A DNA stretch of 48,292 bases from Desulfobulbaceae bacterium (GCA_023544645.1 JAMJFO010000018.1:1-48292), one strand, 5' to 3'. Positions 9,952 to 19,277 are shown, numbered from the stretch's first letter. The notes: generated from the sequence alone by a model not told the origin. A program made the numbers and translations.

Positions 9952-10737
9952 GTGACGGATCAAGCGAAAGTCATAACCGTCAAAACGCCTGCTGAAATCC
10001 AGCTCATGTTCGAGGCGAATCAGATTGTCGCCGGCGTTCTAGGCCTTCTGCAGAAGAAGATCAGACCCGGGCTGACAACGCTTAAACTTGATCGTTGGGC
10101 TGAAGAATATTGTCGTGATCACCATGGCGAACCGGCATTTAAAGGTTATCGGGGATTTCCCGCCAGCCTGTGCGTTTCGATCAATGAGGAAGTTGTCCAC
10201 GGTATTCCTTCCAAAAAAGTGGTGCTCAAGGAAGGGGATATCGTCAGCGTTGACTTTGGCGTGAAATATCAGGGATTTTATGGTGATGCGGCCATAACTA
10301 TTCCGGTGGGCAGGATATCACCGGAAAATGAACGGTTGCTGCAGGTTACCCGCCAATCACTTGACCGTGCCGTTGCCCAGGTCAGAATCGGCAACCGCAT
10401 CGCGGACATATCGCGGGCGGTACAGACTTTTGTTGAAGAGAACGGCTTTTCCGTGGTCAGGCAGTTTGTCGGTCACGGAATAGGCGCCAGTCTCCATGAA
10501 AGTCCGGAAGTGCCAAATTATGTGCAAAACAAAGCAACGTCACCACGGATACTAGAAGGAATGGTGTTTGCCATTGAGCCTATGGTCAATGCCGGCACCC
10601 ATAAGGTGAAAGTGCTGAAGGATGAATGGACTGTGGTCACAGCTGATCGGAGGCCGTCGGCACATTTTGAACATTCGGTGGCGGCAACTGTTGATGGACC
10701 ATATGTGCTCAGCGCTCCCCTGAAAGAGTCCGGATAA
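9952..10737 (+). CDS. map: Methionine aminopeptidase, type I
   Basis: This dimetal enzyme removes the initiator methionine from new proteins with small second residues. The five expected metal ligands are present at Asp101, Asp112, His175, Glu209 and Glu240, and His83 and His182 also fall at conserved places (VVHGIP, LHESP). The length, 261 residues, fits the short class Ia. The start is GTG 9952, 13 bases after secY; no strong ribosome binding site is visible, so coupling to secY is likely. A promoter-like sequence follows the gene. Confidence 0.97.
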   Translation: MTDQAKVITVKTPAEIQLMFEANQIVAGVLGLLQKKIRPGLTTLKLDRWAEEYCRDHHGEPAFKGYRGFPASLCVSINEEVVHGIPSKKVVLKEGDIVSVDFGVKYQGFYGDAAITIPVGRISPENERLLQVTRQSLDRAVAQVRIGNRIADISRAVQTFVEENGFSVVRQFVGHGIGASLHESPEVPNYVQNKATSPRILEGMVFAIEPMVNAGTHKVKVLKDEWTVVTADRRPSAHFEHSVAATVDGPYVLSAPLKESG

Positions 10738-10767
10738 TGATGTTTATGCAATTTCTGGAAAAATAAG

Positions 10768-10796
10768 TTGATAAAAAAGAATTATTTCGATATATA
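10768..10796 (+). promoter_or_regulatory. Putative sigma-70 promoter for infA-rpmJ-rpsM and onward
   Basis: In the 100-base AT-rich gap between map and infA, TTGATA (10768-10773) and TATATA (10791-10796) are separated by 17 bases. This would give the alpha operon its own start in addition to read-through from spc. Judged by eye only. Confidence 0.45.
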
Positions 10797-10837
10797 TTTA
10801 AATTTTGTGCTGATCGTTTTTTTTCGAGGAAATAAGT

Positions 10838-11068
10838 ATGGCCAAAGAAGATGCCATTGAAGTAGAAGGAACCATTGTTGAACCCCTGCCCAACGCTATG
10901 TTTCGTGTGGAGTTGGATAATGGGCACAAGGTGCTGGCTCATATTTCCGGAAAAATGCGCATGCATTATATTAAAATTCTACCCGGTGACAGGGTAACGG
11001 TAGAACTTTCCCCGTATGACCTGACTCGCGGGAGAGTTACCTTTCGTTCCAAGGGCGGAAAAAAATAG
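10838..11068 (+). CDS. infA: Translation initiation factor IF-1
   Basis: IF-1 is an S1/OB-fold protein that blocks the A site of the 30S subunit during initiation and helps IF-2 and IF-3. The 76-residue protein begins [13 protein letters not shown] and carries [23 protein letters not shown], nearly invariant in the family. A CGAGGAA site precedes the ATG. Confidence 0.98.
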   Translation: MAKEDAIEVEGTIVEPLPNAMFRVELDNGHKVLAHISGKMRMHYIKILPGDRVTVELSPYDLTRGRVTFRSKGGKK

Positions 11069-11105
11069 CAAAAAAGCTAAGTTGTTTTGCTGAGGAGGTT
11101 TGGCC

Positions 11106-11219
11106 ATGAAAGTACGGTCATCTGTCAAAAAGATGTGCACCGACTGTAAGTTGTTTAAAAGAAAAGGTGTGGTGCGCGTCAGTTGCAAGAACAAAAAACA
11201 TAAGCAGCGTCAGGGTTAA
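11106..11219 (+). CDS. rpmJ: Large-subunit ribosomal protein L36, zinc-binding form
   Basis: A 37-residue frame just after infA. It begins [14 protein letters not shown] and ends with a [11 protein letters not shown] tail, giving the three cysteines and one histidine that bind zinc in the usual L36. GAGGAGG-like bases (around 11092-11099) precede the ATG. The zinc form matches the zinc form of S14 upstream. Confidence 0.95.
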   Translation: MKVRSSVKKMCTDCKLFKRKGVVRVSCKNKKHKQRQG

Positions 11220-11259
11220 CTGAACCCCCCTAAGCTGATATTGAGAAAGGAGTAAGCTC

Positions 11260-11628
11260 TTGGCACGTATAGCTGGTGTTGATTTACCGAGGAACAAGCA
11301 CATGGACCGCGCTCTGACCTATATTTTCGGTATAGGACTGACCTCGGCCCGCGAGATACTTGATAAGGCTGACCTGCCCTATCAGATGAACAGTGATGAT
11401 CTCAGCCCTGATGAGGTGACGAAAATCAGGAAGATCATTGAAAGTGATTATATGGTCGAGGGTGACAGGCGCCGGGAAGTTTCCATGGATATCAAACGCC
11501 TTGCCGACCTCGGATGTTACCGTGGGCGTCGCCATCGTGCGGGCCTGCCGTGTCATGGACAACGCACCAAAACTAATGCCCGGACCCGAAAAGGTCCGCG
11601 CCGGGGCGCAGCGGTACGCAAGAAATAA
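11260..11628 (+). CDS. rpsM: Small-subunit ribosomal protein S13
   Basis: S13, 122 residues, lies at the top of the 30S head and bridges to L5 and the P-site tRNA. It begins [13 protein letters not shown], has the helix-hairpin-helix-like [11 protein letters not shown], and ends in the basic tail [17 protein letters not shown]. Translation starts at TTG 11260 after GAAAGGAG (11245-11252). Confidence 0.97.
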   Translation: MARIAGVDLPRNKHMDRALTYIFGIGLTSAREILDKADLPYQMNSDDLSPDEVTKIRKIIESDYMVEGDRRREVSMDIKRLADLGCYRGRRHRAGLPCHGQRTKTNARTRKGPRRGAAVRKK

Positions 11629-11684
11629 TTTCAAATGACAGGCTGCTGACAGCCTGCATGAATTGATCAACAGATGGAGCAGTA

Positions 11685-12083
11685 ATGGCAAAGCCGAAAA
11701 GAAGCGCCGCTAAAGTCAAGCGGAAGGATAAAAAAAGTATTTCTGAAGGTATTGTTTTTGTTTATTCGACTTTCAACAATACCATCGTCACCATATCCGA
11801 CCGGCAGGGCAATGTCCTTTCTTGGTCCAGTGCCGGCGTCATCGGTTTCAAGGGGTCCCGCAAGTCAACACCCTTTGCCGCCCAGAATGCGCTTTCTGAC
11901 GCAGTGGCAAAAGCAAAGGAAAACGGGATCAGAAAGGTGGAGGTTCGGGTTAAGGGGCCGGGACCCGGTCGAGAGGCGGCCTTGAGGGCTTTGTCCTCGG
12001 CAGAACTCGAGGTGAGCAGGATAAGTGATATTACTCCTGTGCCGCACAATGGCTGCAAACCACCTAAACGCAGAAGAGTATAA
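11685..12083 (+). CDS. rpsK: Small-subunit ribosomal protein S11
   Basis: S11, 132 residues, is on the 30S platform next to the E-site mRNA. The core motif [13 protein letters not shown] and the C-terminal [16 protein letters not shown] are intact. A GGAG site lies nine bases before the ATG. Spacing to rpsD is about 95 bases, with no other gene seen. Confidence 0.98.
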   Translation: MAKPKRSAAKVKRKDKKSISEGIVFVYSTFNNTIVTISDRQGNVLSWSSAGVIGFKGSRKSTPFAAQNALSDAVAKAKENGIRKVEVRVKGPGPGREAALRALSSAELEVSRISDITPVPHNGCKPPKRRRV

Positions 12084-12178
12084 GAGACTTTCCTGACAGT
12101 TGAGCAGGCGGAATAAACCTGCCAGCGCATATACATACGGGGATCGAATCATGGCTGTATCGAACATGGAGGACTAAC

Positions 12179-12808
12179 TTGGCCAGATATACAGAAGCTT
12201 CCTGCAGATTATGCAGGCGCGAAAATTTAAAAATGTTTCTCAAGGGTGATCGGTGCTATTCCGATAAGTGCGCCATTGAACGCCGTTCTTATGGTCCCGG
12301 CCAACATGGTCAGAACCGCTTTAGAAAGTTGTCCGACTATGCTGTACAGCTGCGTGAAAAGCAGAAGGTAAAATACATGTACGGTATGCTCGAGGGCCAG
12401 TTCCGCAATTTTTTTCACAAAGCGGAAAAGCTCAAAGGTGTTACCGGTGATCATTTGCTGATGATGCTGGAGCGACGGCTGGATAATGTTGTTTATCGAC
12501 TGGGATTTGCCAGTTCGCGTGATCAGGCCAGGCAACTGGTACGCCATAATCATTTTCAGGTTAACGGACGCAAGGCTAATATACCATCTTTTCAGGTATC
12601 TGTCGGGGATGTAATAAGCCTTAAGGAAAAGAGTCGTAAAAACGAGGTGATTGTCGACAACCTGGAAGGTGTTGCACGCCGCGGCGTATCTTCCTGGCTG
12701 GAGCTTGATGCACCAAATTTTCAGGCAACGGTAAAAGCGCTTCCCAGCCGGGAAGAAATAACGATGCCCATTCAGGAACAGCTGATCGTTGAGCTGTACT
12801 CCAAGTAA
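12179..12808 (+). CDS. rpsD: Small-subunit ribosomal protein S4, four-cysteine form
   Basis: S4, 209 residues, starts 30S assembly and in E. coli represses the alpha operon. The N-terminal region has four cysteines in zinc-knuckle layout (CRLC near residues 9-12 and CYSDKC near 26-31), the form that binds zinc. The S4 RNA-binding fold follows ([21 protein letters not shown]). The start is TTG 12179 after GGAGG at 12169-12173; the protein then begins [14 protein letters not shown]. Confidence 0.97.
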   Translation: MARYTEASCRLCRRENLKMFLKGDRCYSDKCAIERRSYGPGQHGQNRFRKLSDYAVQLREKQKVKYMYGMLEGQFRNFFHKAEKLKGVTGDHLLMMLERRLDNVVYRLGFASSRDQARQLVRHNHFQVNGRKANIPSFQVSVGDVISLKEKSRKNEVIVDNLEGVARRGVSSWLELDAPNFQATVKALPSREEITMPIQEQLIVELYSK

Positions 12809-12829
12809 TTCAAAGTAATCAGGTAGCGC

Positions 12830-13873
12830 ATGACACAGGAAACTCGGGAAGAAATTCCTTTTTACAAGAACTGGCATGATCTCATTCAGCCTGAACGGCT
12901 GGAGGTAAACAAGCAGACTCGCACGGATCGGTATGGCAAGTTTGTGTGTCAGCCGTTTGAACGGGGTTTCGCCACCACCATCGGCAACTCGTTGCGCCGG
13001 ATTTTGCTGTCGTCGATTCGCGGCGCTGCGATCACTTCGGTCAAGGTAGACAATGCATTGCATGAATTTACCACAATCGATGGTGTTCATGAGGATCTGG
13101 CCGATATCATCCTCAATTTCAAGCAGGTTCGCCTCAAACTCAACGATGCTGAATCCCGGACCGTGGTCATAGAAAAAAAAGGACCCGGGGTCGTAACGGC
13201 CGGCGATATAAACGGCGGTCCTTTTGTTGATGTTATGAACCCTGAGCTTCCGATTTGCACAATTACTTCCGACACAACTTTCCGTGCCGAACTCGAGGTG
13301 AAGTGGGGCAAAGGATACATGTCGGCCGAGCACAACAAGCATGAAGAGCAGCCCATTGGTGTCATCCCTGTTGACTCCTCTTTCTCTCCGATTAAAAGAA
13401 TACAGTATATCGTCAGCCAGGCTCGTGTTGGTCAGCAGACAGACTATGACCGCCTTACCCTGGAAATTGAGACTGACGGTAGCGTGACGCCTGAAAATGC
13501 TCTGGCTTTTGCGGCTAAAATTCTCAAAGAGCAGATGACGATTTTCATCAATTTTGATGAAGAAAATGCCGAACCTGATTTAGTTGAGTCATCCGGGGAT
13601 GACCACGATCAATTTCCGCCCTTCCTTGATAAGGATGTGGATGACCTTGAACTCTCCGTTCGTTCAGCCAACTGTTTGAAAAATGCCAAAATTCAATATA
13701 TAGGACAGCTGGTGCAGAAAACCGATGCCGAAATGCTCAAGACCAAGAATTTCGGTCGCAAGTCGTTGAACGAGATACGCAGTCTTCTCTCTGAACATGA
13801 TCTGAGCCTGGGTATGAACACCGAGGGGTGGATACCGCCAGATCAGCGCGAAAACACCGGGGAAGACAACTGA
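12830..13873 (+). CDS. rpoA: RNA polymerase alpha subunit
   Basis: The alpha subunit dimerises to start RNA polymerase assembly, and its C-terminal domain touches upstream DNA and activators. The 347-residue protein has the N-terminal dimerisation motif [21 protein letters not shown] (about residues 47-66) and a C-terminal helix-hairpin-helix domain (about 270-330) with [11 protein letters not shown] and [13 protein letters not shown]. It starts 22 bases after rpsD and is followed by rplQ. Confidence 0.98.
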   Translation: MTQETREEIPFYKNWHDLIQPERLEVNKQTRTDRYGKFVCQPFERGFATTIGNSLRRILLSSIRGAAITSVKVDNALHEFTTIDGVHEDLADIILNFKQVRLKLNDAESRTVVIEKKGPGVVTAGDINGGPFVDVMNPELPICTITSDTTFRAELEVKWGKGYMSAEHNKHEEQPIGVIPVDSSFSPIKRIQYIVSQARVGQQTDYDRLTLEIETDGSVTPENALAFAAKILKEQMTIFINFDEENAEPDLVESSGDDHDQFPPFLDKDVDDLELSVRSANCLKNAKIQYIGQLVQKTDAEMLKTKNFGRKSLNEIRSLLSEHDLSLGMNTEGWIPPDQRENTGEDN

Positions 13874-13945
13874 TCTTCGCCACCGGCTATAAATTTTCCC
13901 GAACCCTAAAGGTTCGAAATTGACTTTATTCGTAGGGACAGGACA

Positions 13946-14341
13946 ATGAGACATAGAAAAGCCGGCCGCAAACTTGGCCGTACCGCTGCACATCGCAAGG
14001 CCATGCTGCGAAACATGGTTACTTCTTTATTTGAGCATGAAAGGATCGTAACCACCGTTCCCAAGGCCAAAGAGGCCAGGCGTGTTGCCGACAAGATGAT
14101 TACCCTTGCCAAACGTGGAGATCTCCATGCCAGGCGCCAGGCACATTCCTATATCCAGAGTAAGGATGTTGTCGCCAAGCTCTTTGATGAGATCCAGGGA
14201 CAGTTTGCCGACCGCCAGGGCGGCTATACCAGGATAATTCGAACAGGTGTGCGCCAGGGAGATGCCGCGCCCATGGCTATTCTTGAACTGGTTGGTTATG
14301 AAGAGCAGTTTGAAGAAGCCGGGGTTGAAACTGCGGAGTAG
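13946..14341 (+). CDS. rplQ: Large-subunit ribosomal protein L17
   Basis: L17 lies at the tunnel exit. The protein begins [24 protein letters not shown], the family signature; the C-terminus ends in an acidic tail, giving 131 residues in all. It is the last gene of the alpha operon, and a strong terminator starts 35 bases after its stop. Confidence 0.97.
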   Translation: MRHRKAGRKLGRTAAHRKAMLRNMVTSLFEHERIVTTVPKAKEARRVADKMITLAKRGDLHARRQAHSYIQSKDVVAKLFDEIQGQFADRQGGYTRIIRTGVRQGDAAPMAILELVGYEEQFEEAGVETAE

Positions 14342-14375
14342 CATCACTGTTCTGGAATTATCATCCTGAAGTTAT

Positions 14376-14413
14376 AAAGCTGATGTGACCGGTGTCATGT
14401 CAGCTTTTTTTTT
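14376..14413 (+). terminator. Rho-independent terminator after rplQ
   Basis: A 14-base-pair stem (14376-14389 with 14394-14407, including two G-T pairs), a CGGT loop and a run of nine T. It closes the ribosomal supercluster. Confidence 0.9.
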
Positions 14414-14435
14414 AGCTTGCTGAATTGAATGCATT

Positions 14436-15203
14436 ATGGCTGTAGATCTGAAATTCATACCCGAAAGAAGGACTGTAGTGGGAAAGGATCCCTTTCAATT
14501 CCACTGCCATGCCGGTGTTGGCTGTTTTACCAACTGCTGCCGGAAGCTTGAACTGTACCTGTATCCCTATGATGTCCTGCGGTTGAAAAATTCTCTGGGC
14601 CTGCGGTCAACTGAATTTATGCGCGCCCACGCCAGGATTGCTCCCGGCAGCCATCCTTTTTTCCCGGCAGTCATGCTCAATATGCGCGACAATGTCGACA
14701 ACTCCTGTCCGTTTCTTGGCACAGAAGGCTGTACGGTGTATAAGGACCGCCCATCTGCCTGCAGGACATATCCCTTGGAACGGGCAGTTGAAAAGCAGGC
14801 CGACAGGCAGGGCATGACGGTTTATTATTTCATGACCCACCATGACTACTGTCATGGGCATCAGGAGGAAAGAACGTATACCGTCTCTCAGTGGGAACGC
14901 GATCAATTTCTTTATGAGTACAACCTGATGAACGACGCCTGGGCAGAGGTAGATGCTTTTTTCGCGACAAATCCGTGGCAGGGTGAAGGGGCGGCCGGAC
15001 CCAGGCAGCAGCTTGCTTTCATGGTCTGCTATAATCTGGATGAATTTCGTTTATATGCTGCCCGCCATAATCTGCTCAGGCTTTTCCGTATGGATCGTGA
15101 CCGCCGCCGCCGCATTGAACGCGACGATGGCGAACTCCTGCGGTTCGGTTTTGACTGGCTGCAGTTTGTTCTCGGCGACCGCCCTACTCTGCAGCCCCTC
15201 TAG
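14436..15203 (+). CDS. YkgJ-family cysteine cluster protein
   Basis: A 255-residue protein of the YkgJ (formerly UPF0153) family, whose members have a conserved cysteine cluster thought to bind zinc or an iron-sulfur cluster; no precise function is known. Visible cysteines are Cys24, 30, 34 and 35, then Cys91, 99 and 109, in the usual GCFTNCC and CPFLG...GC..Y..RPSACRTYP layout. The C-terminal half, about 130 residues, has no motif I recognise. It sits alone between the rplQ terminator and a palindromic repeat; no ribosome binding site is obvious. Its TAG stop overlaps the first bases of the repeat. Confidence 0.8.
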   Translation: MAVDLKFIPERRTVVGKDPFQFHCHAGVGCFTNCCRKLELYLYPYDVLRLKNSLGLRSTEFMRAHARIAPGSHPFFPAVMLNMRDNVDNSCPFLGTEGCTVYKDRPSACRTYPLERAVEKQADRQGMTVYYFMTHHDYCHGHQEERTYTVSQWERDQFLYEYNLMNDAWAEVDAFFATNPWQGEGAAGPRQQLAFMVCYNLDEFRLYAARHNLLRLFRMDRDRRRRIERDDGELLRFGFDWLQFVLGDRPTLQPL

Positions 15204-15363
15204 TGTTGCGTCAAGGATTAAATGGTGCAATATTGCGCCGCAATTTGTTGTGCCTGCAAGGCGCAACTTTATGAGCATAGTGGTGCTATGTGAAAAAAGT
15301 TGCAACGAAGCAGGCGCAGCAAAGGGCAAGCAAGATGCGTCAGTTGAGAGTTGACGCGACACT
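15202..15363 (+). repeat. Palindromic MITE-like element with 13-base terminal inverted repeats
   Basis: The ends AGTGTTGCGTCAA (15202-15214) and TTGACGCGACACT (15351-15363) are inverted copies with 12 of 13 matches. Inside, long imperfect arms (for example TTGTTGTGCCTGC near 15244 against GCAGGCGCAGCAA near 15310, and GCAACTTT against AAAGTTGC) fold onto a central hairpin GCATAG...CTATG. It codes for nothing convincing. This looks like a non-autonomous mobile repeat. The first bases serve in the stop codon of the gene before it. Confidence 0.7.
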
Positions 15364-15627
15364 GGGCCGTAATTTTTTCGCTGTATCATCTGCTTCGGTA
15401 ATTGCGACGCCAAACGTGCGCTCCAGCATTGCTCTCTTTCCACCATGGGATGTGAATTTGTTGAAAATGTCCGATAGCTGTGGTAATAGAAAAGGTTATA
15501 TTTATTTTTTATCCCCTGACAAAGATGTCCAGGGCATTACGCACATCCCGCCAAGGCCCGCTGGTGTTCGCATTTGATGCGGATTGGGCGATGGGATGGA
15601 GGAAAAACCAAAAATTTTGGAGGAATT
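15364..15627 (+). promoter_or_regulatory. rpsB promoter and structured leader
   Basis: No gene is visible here. TTGAAA (15461-15466) and TAATAG (15484-15489) are 17 bases apart and could be the promoter of rpsB. The leader of about 130 bases then contains a CGCAT/ATGCG hairpin (15569-15581) nested inside a possible longer pairing of CATCCC (15544-15549) with GGGATG (15593-15598). Such a leader could let S2 control its own synthesis, as in other bacteria, but this is inference. Confidence 0.4.
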
Positions 15628-16428
15628 ATGACACAGGTATCAATGCGCCAGATGCTCGAGGCCGGGCTTCATTTCGGTCACCAGACCAGAAGATGGAATC
15701 CCAAGATGAAGCCGTATATCTATGGTCCGAGAAATGGAATTTACATTATCAATCTTGATCTGACCATGCGTCATTTCAAGTCGGCATATGCTTTTGTTGC
15801 CGATCTGGTAGCCAAGGGCGGAACAATAATGTTTGTCGGCACTAAAAGGCAGGCCCGGGAAATAGTTGCCCAGGAAGCTGAACGGTGCGGTATGTTCCAT
15901 GTCAATCACCGATGGCTGGGCGGTATGATGACCAACTTCCAGACCATCAAGCATTCCGTCGATCGTTTAAAGAAGATTGAAACCATGAAGGAAGACGGAA
16001 CGATCAACCGGTTTCCGAAAAAGGAAATCCTCAAGATGGAAAAAGAGCTGGTCAAACTAGACCGGAATCTTGGTGGAATCAAAAATATGCGGACCCATCC
16101 CGATGCCATCTTTGTCATAGATCCCAAGAATGAGGAAATAGCAGTCGGCGAGGCCATAAAACTTAATATTCCCGTTATCGCCCTTACCGATACCAACTGC
16201 AGTCCCGATGGCATTGATTACCTGATTCCCGGCAATGATGATGCCATCAGGTCTATCAAGCTGATCGCATCCCTGATTGCCGATGCCGTACTTGAGGGAA
16301 AGGAGCGCCGCGGAGAAGAGGAGGCCAATGTTGCGGCCATGGAGGCCCAGTTGCAGGCCGACCAGGTTGCAGAGGAAGCCGCGGCAGTCGATGCGGCCGG
16401 AGATTCAGCGCCACCGGCGGCTGAGTGA
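15628..16428 (+). CDS. rpsB: Small-subunit ribosomal protein S2
   Basis: S2, 266 residues from ATG 15628, binds the 30S subunit late and helps recruit S1. The family pattern is clear: [25 protein letters not shown] at the start, [14 protein letters not shown] in the middle and [19 protein letters not shown] later. GGAGGA (15619-15624) fixes the start; the longer frame from 15574 would add 18 residues from the leader. The last 25 residues are an Ala/Glu-rich tail. tsf follows, as in most bacteria. Confidence 0.97.
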   Translation: MTQVSMRQMLEAGLHFGHQTRRWNPKMKPYIYGPRNGIYIINLDLTMRHFKSAYAFVADLVAKGGTIMFVGTKRQAREIVAQEAERCGMFHVNHRWLGGMMTNFQTIKHSVDRLKKIETMKEDGTINRFPKKEILKMEKELVKLDRNLGGIKNMRTHPDAIFVIDPKNEEIAVGEAIKLNIPVIALTDTNCSPDGIDYLIPGNDDAIRSIKLIASLIADAVLEGKERRGEEEANVAAMEAQLQADQVAEEAAAVDAAGDSAPPAAE

Positions 16429-16451
16429 TTTCCCTGTATTGAAATTCTTCC

Positions 16452-16470
16452 AAGGGGCTCAGCGCCCCTT
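16452..16470 (+). terminator. GC-rich hairpin between rpsB and tsf (attenuator-like)
   Basis: AAGGGGC and GCCCCTT form a perfect 7-base-pair stem with a TCAGC loop, followed only by AGTTTATCTTT rather than a solid T run. It may lower transcription into tsf or protect the rpsB message. Confidence 0.45.
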
Positions 16471-16508
16471 AGTTTATCTTTATTTTATAGAATCATAAGG
16501 AGTATACC

Positions 16509-17102
16509 GTGAAAATTACAAGCCAGATGGTCAAAGAATTACGTGACAAGACCAATGCCGGCATGATGGATTGCAAGAAGGCCCTGACTGAAACTGAAGG
16601 TGATCTGGAAAAAGCTGTTGACCTGTTGCGGCAGAAAGGATTGGCCGTGGCACAGAAGCGGGCTGACCGGGCGACCAGCGAAGGAATTGTTGAATGTTAT
16701 ATCCATGCGGGCGGGAAACTGGGGGTCATGGTGGAGGTCGGCTGTGAAACCGACTTTGTTGCCAAAACCGATGATTTTCAGGCTTTTGCCCGGGATATTG
16801 CCATGCATGTCGCCGCATCCAATCCTGTTGCGGTAAGCCGGGAGGAAATACCGGCAGAGATGATCGACCGCGAAAGAGAGATATATAAAGCCCAGGCCCT
16901 TGATTCTGGTAAACCGGAAAATATTGTCGACAAGATTGTGTCCGGCAAAATTGACAAATATGTTTCAGAAATATGCCTGATGGAGCAGAAGTTCGTCAAG
17001 AACCCCGACCTTTCTGTGCAGGATCTGTTGAACGAGTTGATCGCCAAAATGGGGGAAAATATTTCGATAAAACGTTTTGCCCGTTTCCAGATAGGCGGCT
17101 GA
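16509..17102 (+). CDS. tsf: Translation elongation factor Ts (short form)
   Basis: EF-Ts drives GDP release from EF-Tu. The N-terminal UBA-like domain (VKELRDKTNAGMMDCKKAL, residues 8-26) and the TDFVAK motif that contacts EF-Tu (about residues 81-86) are intact. At 197 residues it is the short form, with one core subdomain, as in Thermus, rather than the 280-residue E. coli form. Translation starts at GTG 16509 after AAGGAG (16498-16503). Confidence 0.97.
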   Translation: MKITSQMVKELRDKTNAGMMDCKKALTETEGDLEKAVDLLRQKGLAVAQKRADRATSEGIVECYIHAGGKLGVMVEVGCETDFVAKTDDFQAFARDIAMHVAASNPVAVSREEIPAEMIDREREIYKAQALDSGKPENIVDKIVSGKIDKYVSEICLMEQKFVKNPDLSVQDLLNELIAKMGENISIKRFARFQIGG

Positions 17103-17115
17103 TAATCTGATAAAT

Positions 17116-17150
17116 CAGGCCGGAACGGCAGTGACTGCTGTTCCGGCCTG
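17116..17150 (+). terminator. Long hairpin between tsf and pyrH
   Basis: A 16-base-pair stem (17116-17131 with 17135-17150, one G-T pair) closed by a TGA loop. The T run (17159-17163) is eight bases away, so it is probably a leaky terminator or an mRNA-stabilising structure. Confidence 0.5.
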
Positions 17151-17179
17151 AGCAATACTTTTTCCGGGAGACATGGCAG

Positions 17180-17887
17180 GTGAAATATAGTCGCATACTT
17201 CTCAAATTGAGCGGTGAAGCCTTGATGGGCGAAGGATCGTTCGGTATAAGCCCGGAGATGATCACCCACGTGGCCTGCGAGATTAAAACTGTTCACGAAA
17301 GAAAGGTTCAGATAGCACTGGTCATCGGGGCCGGCAATATTTTCCGGGGGGTTGCAGGAGCTGCCAGGGGAATGGACCGTTCCACCGCGGATAATATGGG
17401 CATGCTGGCCACCGTGATCAACAGCCTGGCGGTTCAGGACGGTCTTGAGCAGGAAGGAATCCCCACCAGGGTCATGTCGGCAATTACCATGCGCAGTGTC
17501 AGTGAACCTTATATCCGACGCCGGGCAGTGCGCCACCTCGAAAAAAACAGGGCGGTTATTTTTGCCGCCGGAACCGGCAACCCATATTTTACAACCGATA
17601 CCGCAGCAGTGCTGAGGGCCCTGGAAATTGAGGCCGATGTCATCATGAAAGCAACCCGGGTCGACGGGGTATATGACAAGGATCCGGAAAAATATCCGGA
17701 TGCCGTCCGGTATGAGGAACTCACCTACAGCGAGGTTCTGCAGAAGGAGCTCCGGGTGATGGATGCCTCTGCCATCTCTCTGGCCCGCGAAGAGAAACTG
17801 CCGGTGCTGGTATTCAACATGACAAACCCCGGTAATATTGTCAAAGCTGCTGTCGGCGACAATATCGGGACATTGATTGTCAGCTGA
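17180..17887 (+). CDS. pyrH: UMP kinase
   Basis: PyrH phosphorylates UMP to UDP with ATP, a step in pyrimidine supply, and is a hexamer of the amino-acid-kinase fold. Seen are KLSGEAL (residues 9-15), GAGNIFRG, the [13 protein letters not shown] segment, [13 protein letters not shown] (nucleotide pocket) and [13 protein letters not shown]. The 235 residues match the family. The start is GTG 17180. The position between tsf and frr is conserved in very many bacteria. Confidence 0.97.
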   Translation: MKYSRILLKLSGEALMGEGSFGISPEMITHVACEIKTVHERKVQIALVIGAGNIFRGVAGAARGMDRSTADNMGMLATVINSLAVQDGLEQEGIPTRVMSAITMRSVSEPYIRRRAVRHLEKNRAVIFAAGTGNPYFTTDTAAVLRALEIEADVIMKATRVDGVYDKDPEKYPDAVRYEELTYSEVLQKELRVMDASAISLAREEKLPVLVFNMTNPGNIVKAAVGDNIGTLIVS

Positions 17888-17949
17888 TCACGGTGTTTGC
17901 ATCTGTCTGCAGAAGGAGTTGAAAAGCAACAATCCACAGGAGTTGAAAG

Positions 17950-18507
17950 ATGTCAAGTGAAGTGATAGACCAGTTGCGTGATAAAATGGAAAGCAGTGTG
18001 GAGGCGTTAAAAAGGGAACTGGTGAAAATCAGGACCGGTCGTGCGTCTCTGTCCCTTCTTGATGGTATTTCAGTTGATGCCTATGGTTCCAGAATGCCTC
18101 TCAACCAGATCGGCACCCTGACAATTCCCGAAAACAGAATGATCGCTATTCAACCATGGGATCCTCAGATGCTGGCGGTTATCGAAAAGGCGATTCTATC
18201 CTCCGATCTCGGACTGACACCCTCCAATGATGGTAAAATCATCCGTCTGACCATCCCCCAGCTTACAGAAGAGCGGCGCAAGGATCTGGTTAAGCAGGTC
18301 AAGAAGATCTCGGAAGAGTTCAGGGTCGCGGTCCGCAATGTCCGGCGTGAAGCCAATGATACCCTGAAAAACATGAAAAAGGACAAGGAAATTTCAGAAG
18401 ACGATATGTTCAGGCTCCAGGATGAGGCCCAGAAGGAAACCGATGCCTTTATCAAGCAGATTGATGAAATAGCGGCCGGCAAGGAAAAGGAAATCATGGA
18501 GGTGTGA
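17950..18507 (+). CDS. frr: Ribosome recycling factor
   Basis: RRF splits post-termination ribosomes together with EF-G. The 185-residue protein shows the RTGRASLSLLDGI segment that binds 23S rRNA, YGSRMPLNQIGTLTIPE in the hinge/beta domain, and a long C-terminal helix ending NMKKDKEISEDDMFRLQDE. Its stop overlaps the uppS start by four bases. Confidence 0.97.
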   Translation: MSSEVIDQLRDKMESSVEALKRELVKIRTGRASLSLLDGISVDAYGSRMPLNQIGTLTIPENRMIAIQPWDPQMLAVIEKAILSSDLGLTPSNDGKIIRLTIPQLTEERRKDLVKQVKKISEEFRVAVRNVRREANDTLKNMKKDKEISEDDMFRLQDEAQKETDAFIKQIDEIAAGKEKEIMEV

Positions 18508-19277
18508 AGCCCGCACCCTCGCACCGCATCATGGGTGATACTGTCATATCCGATACCAGCACGCTTCCCGTTCATATCGCCATTGTCATGGATGGCAACG
18601 GCAGATGGGCCGAAGAACGTAATCAACCGCGACTGTTCGGCCATAAAGCAGGTGTCAAATCCGTGCGGACGGTGGTTGAAACCGCACGGGAAATCGGGAT
18701 TCAGCACCTGACCCTGTATGCTTTCTCCACTGAGAACTGGAAACGTCCCTCTCTCGAAGTCAAGGGGCTCATGAGCCTACTGGATTCCTACCTGAAGTCC
18801 GAACAGAAAACCATGCTGAAAAACGATATACGCCTGCAATGCCTGGGGCAGTTAAACAGGCTTCCCCCGCAAGTCCGGAAAACTCTGACCCGGGTTATCT
18901 CCGCCACTGCGCAGTGCACAGCCATGACCCTCAACCTGGCGCTCAGTTACGGCAGCCGCAACGAGATCATCCGGGCTGTCCGTGAAGTATCAGGCAAGTG
19001 CATGACCGGGGAACTAGCGCCTGACGATCTCAATGAGGAAATACTGAGCAATCATCTCTATACCGCTGGTCAGCCTGATCCTGAGCTGTTTATTCGCACC
19101 GGCGGTGAAAGGCGTCTGTCTAATTTCCTGCTGTGGCAGGTTTCGTATGCAGAGCTTTATTTCACTGACGTCAAGTGGCCTGATTTCGGACGTGCTGAAC
19201 TGCTGGAGGCTGTCGCTGATTTTGGCGCACGCCAGCGGCGGTTCGGTAAAACCGGTTCTCAGCTCAGTCAGGAGTAG
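18504..19277 (+). CDS. uppS: Undecaprenyl diphosphate synthase (cis-prenyltransferase)
   Basis: UppS makes the C55 lipid carrier for peptidoglycan and O-antigen by adding eight isopentenyl units to farnesyl diphosphate. The catalytic motif MDGNGRWA (Asp30 in this numbering), the FSTENWKRP segment and the C-terminal SNFLLWQ and WPDF motifs are intact. The GTG at 18504 overlaps frr; ATG 18531, giving 248 residues, is an equally possible start since neither has a well-spaced binding site. cdsA begins immediately after the stop. Confidence 0.96.
   Translation: MKPAPSHRIMGDTVISDTSTLPVHIAIVMDGNGRWAEERNQPRLFGHKAGVKSVRTVVETAREIGIQHLTLYAFSTENWKRPSLEVKGLMSLLDSYLKSEQKTMLKNDIRLQCLGQLNRLPPQVRKTLTRVISATAQCTAMTLNLALSYGSRNEIIRAVREVSGKCMTGELAPDDLNEEILSNHLYTAGQPDPELFIRTGGERRLSNFLLWQVSYAELYFTDVKWPDFGRAELLEAVADFGARQRRFGKTGSQLSQE

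Noticed and set aside
15290-15577. Open frame of 95 codons across the palindromic repeat and rpsB leader
   Set aside because: Its first part is the repeat itself and the rest is non-conserved leader; it has no binding site.
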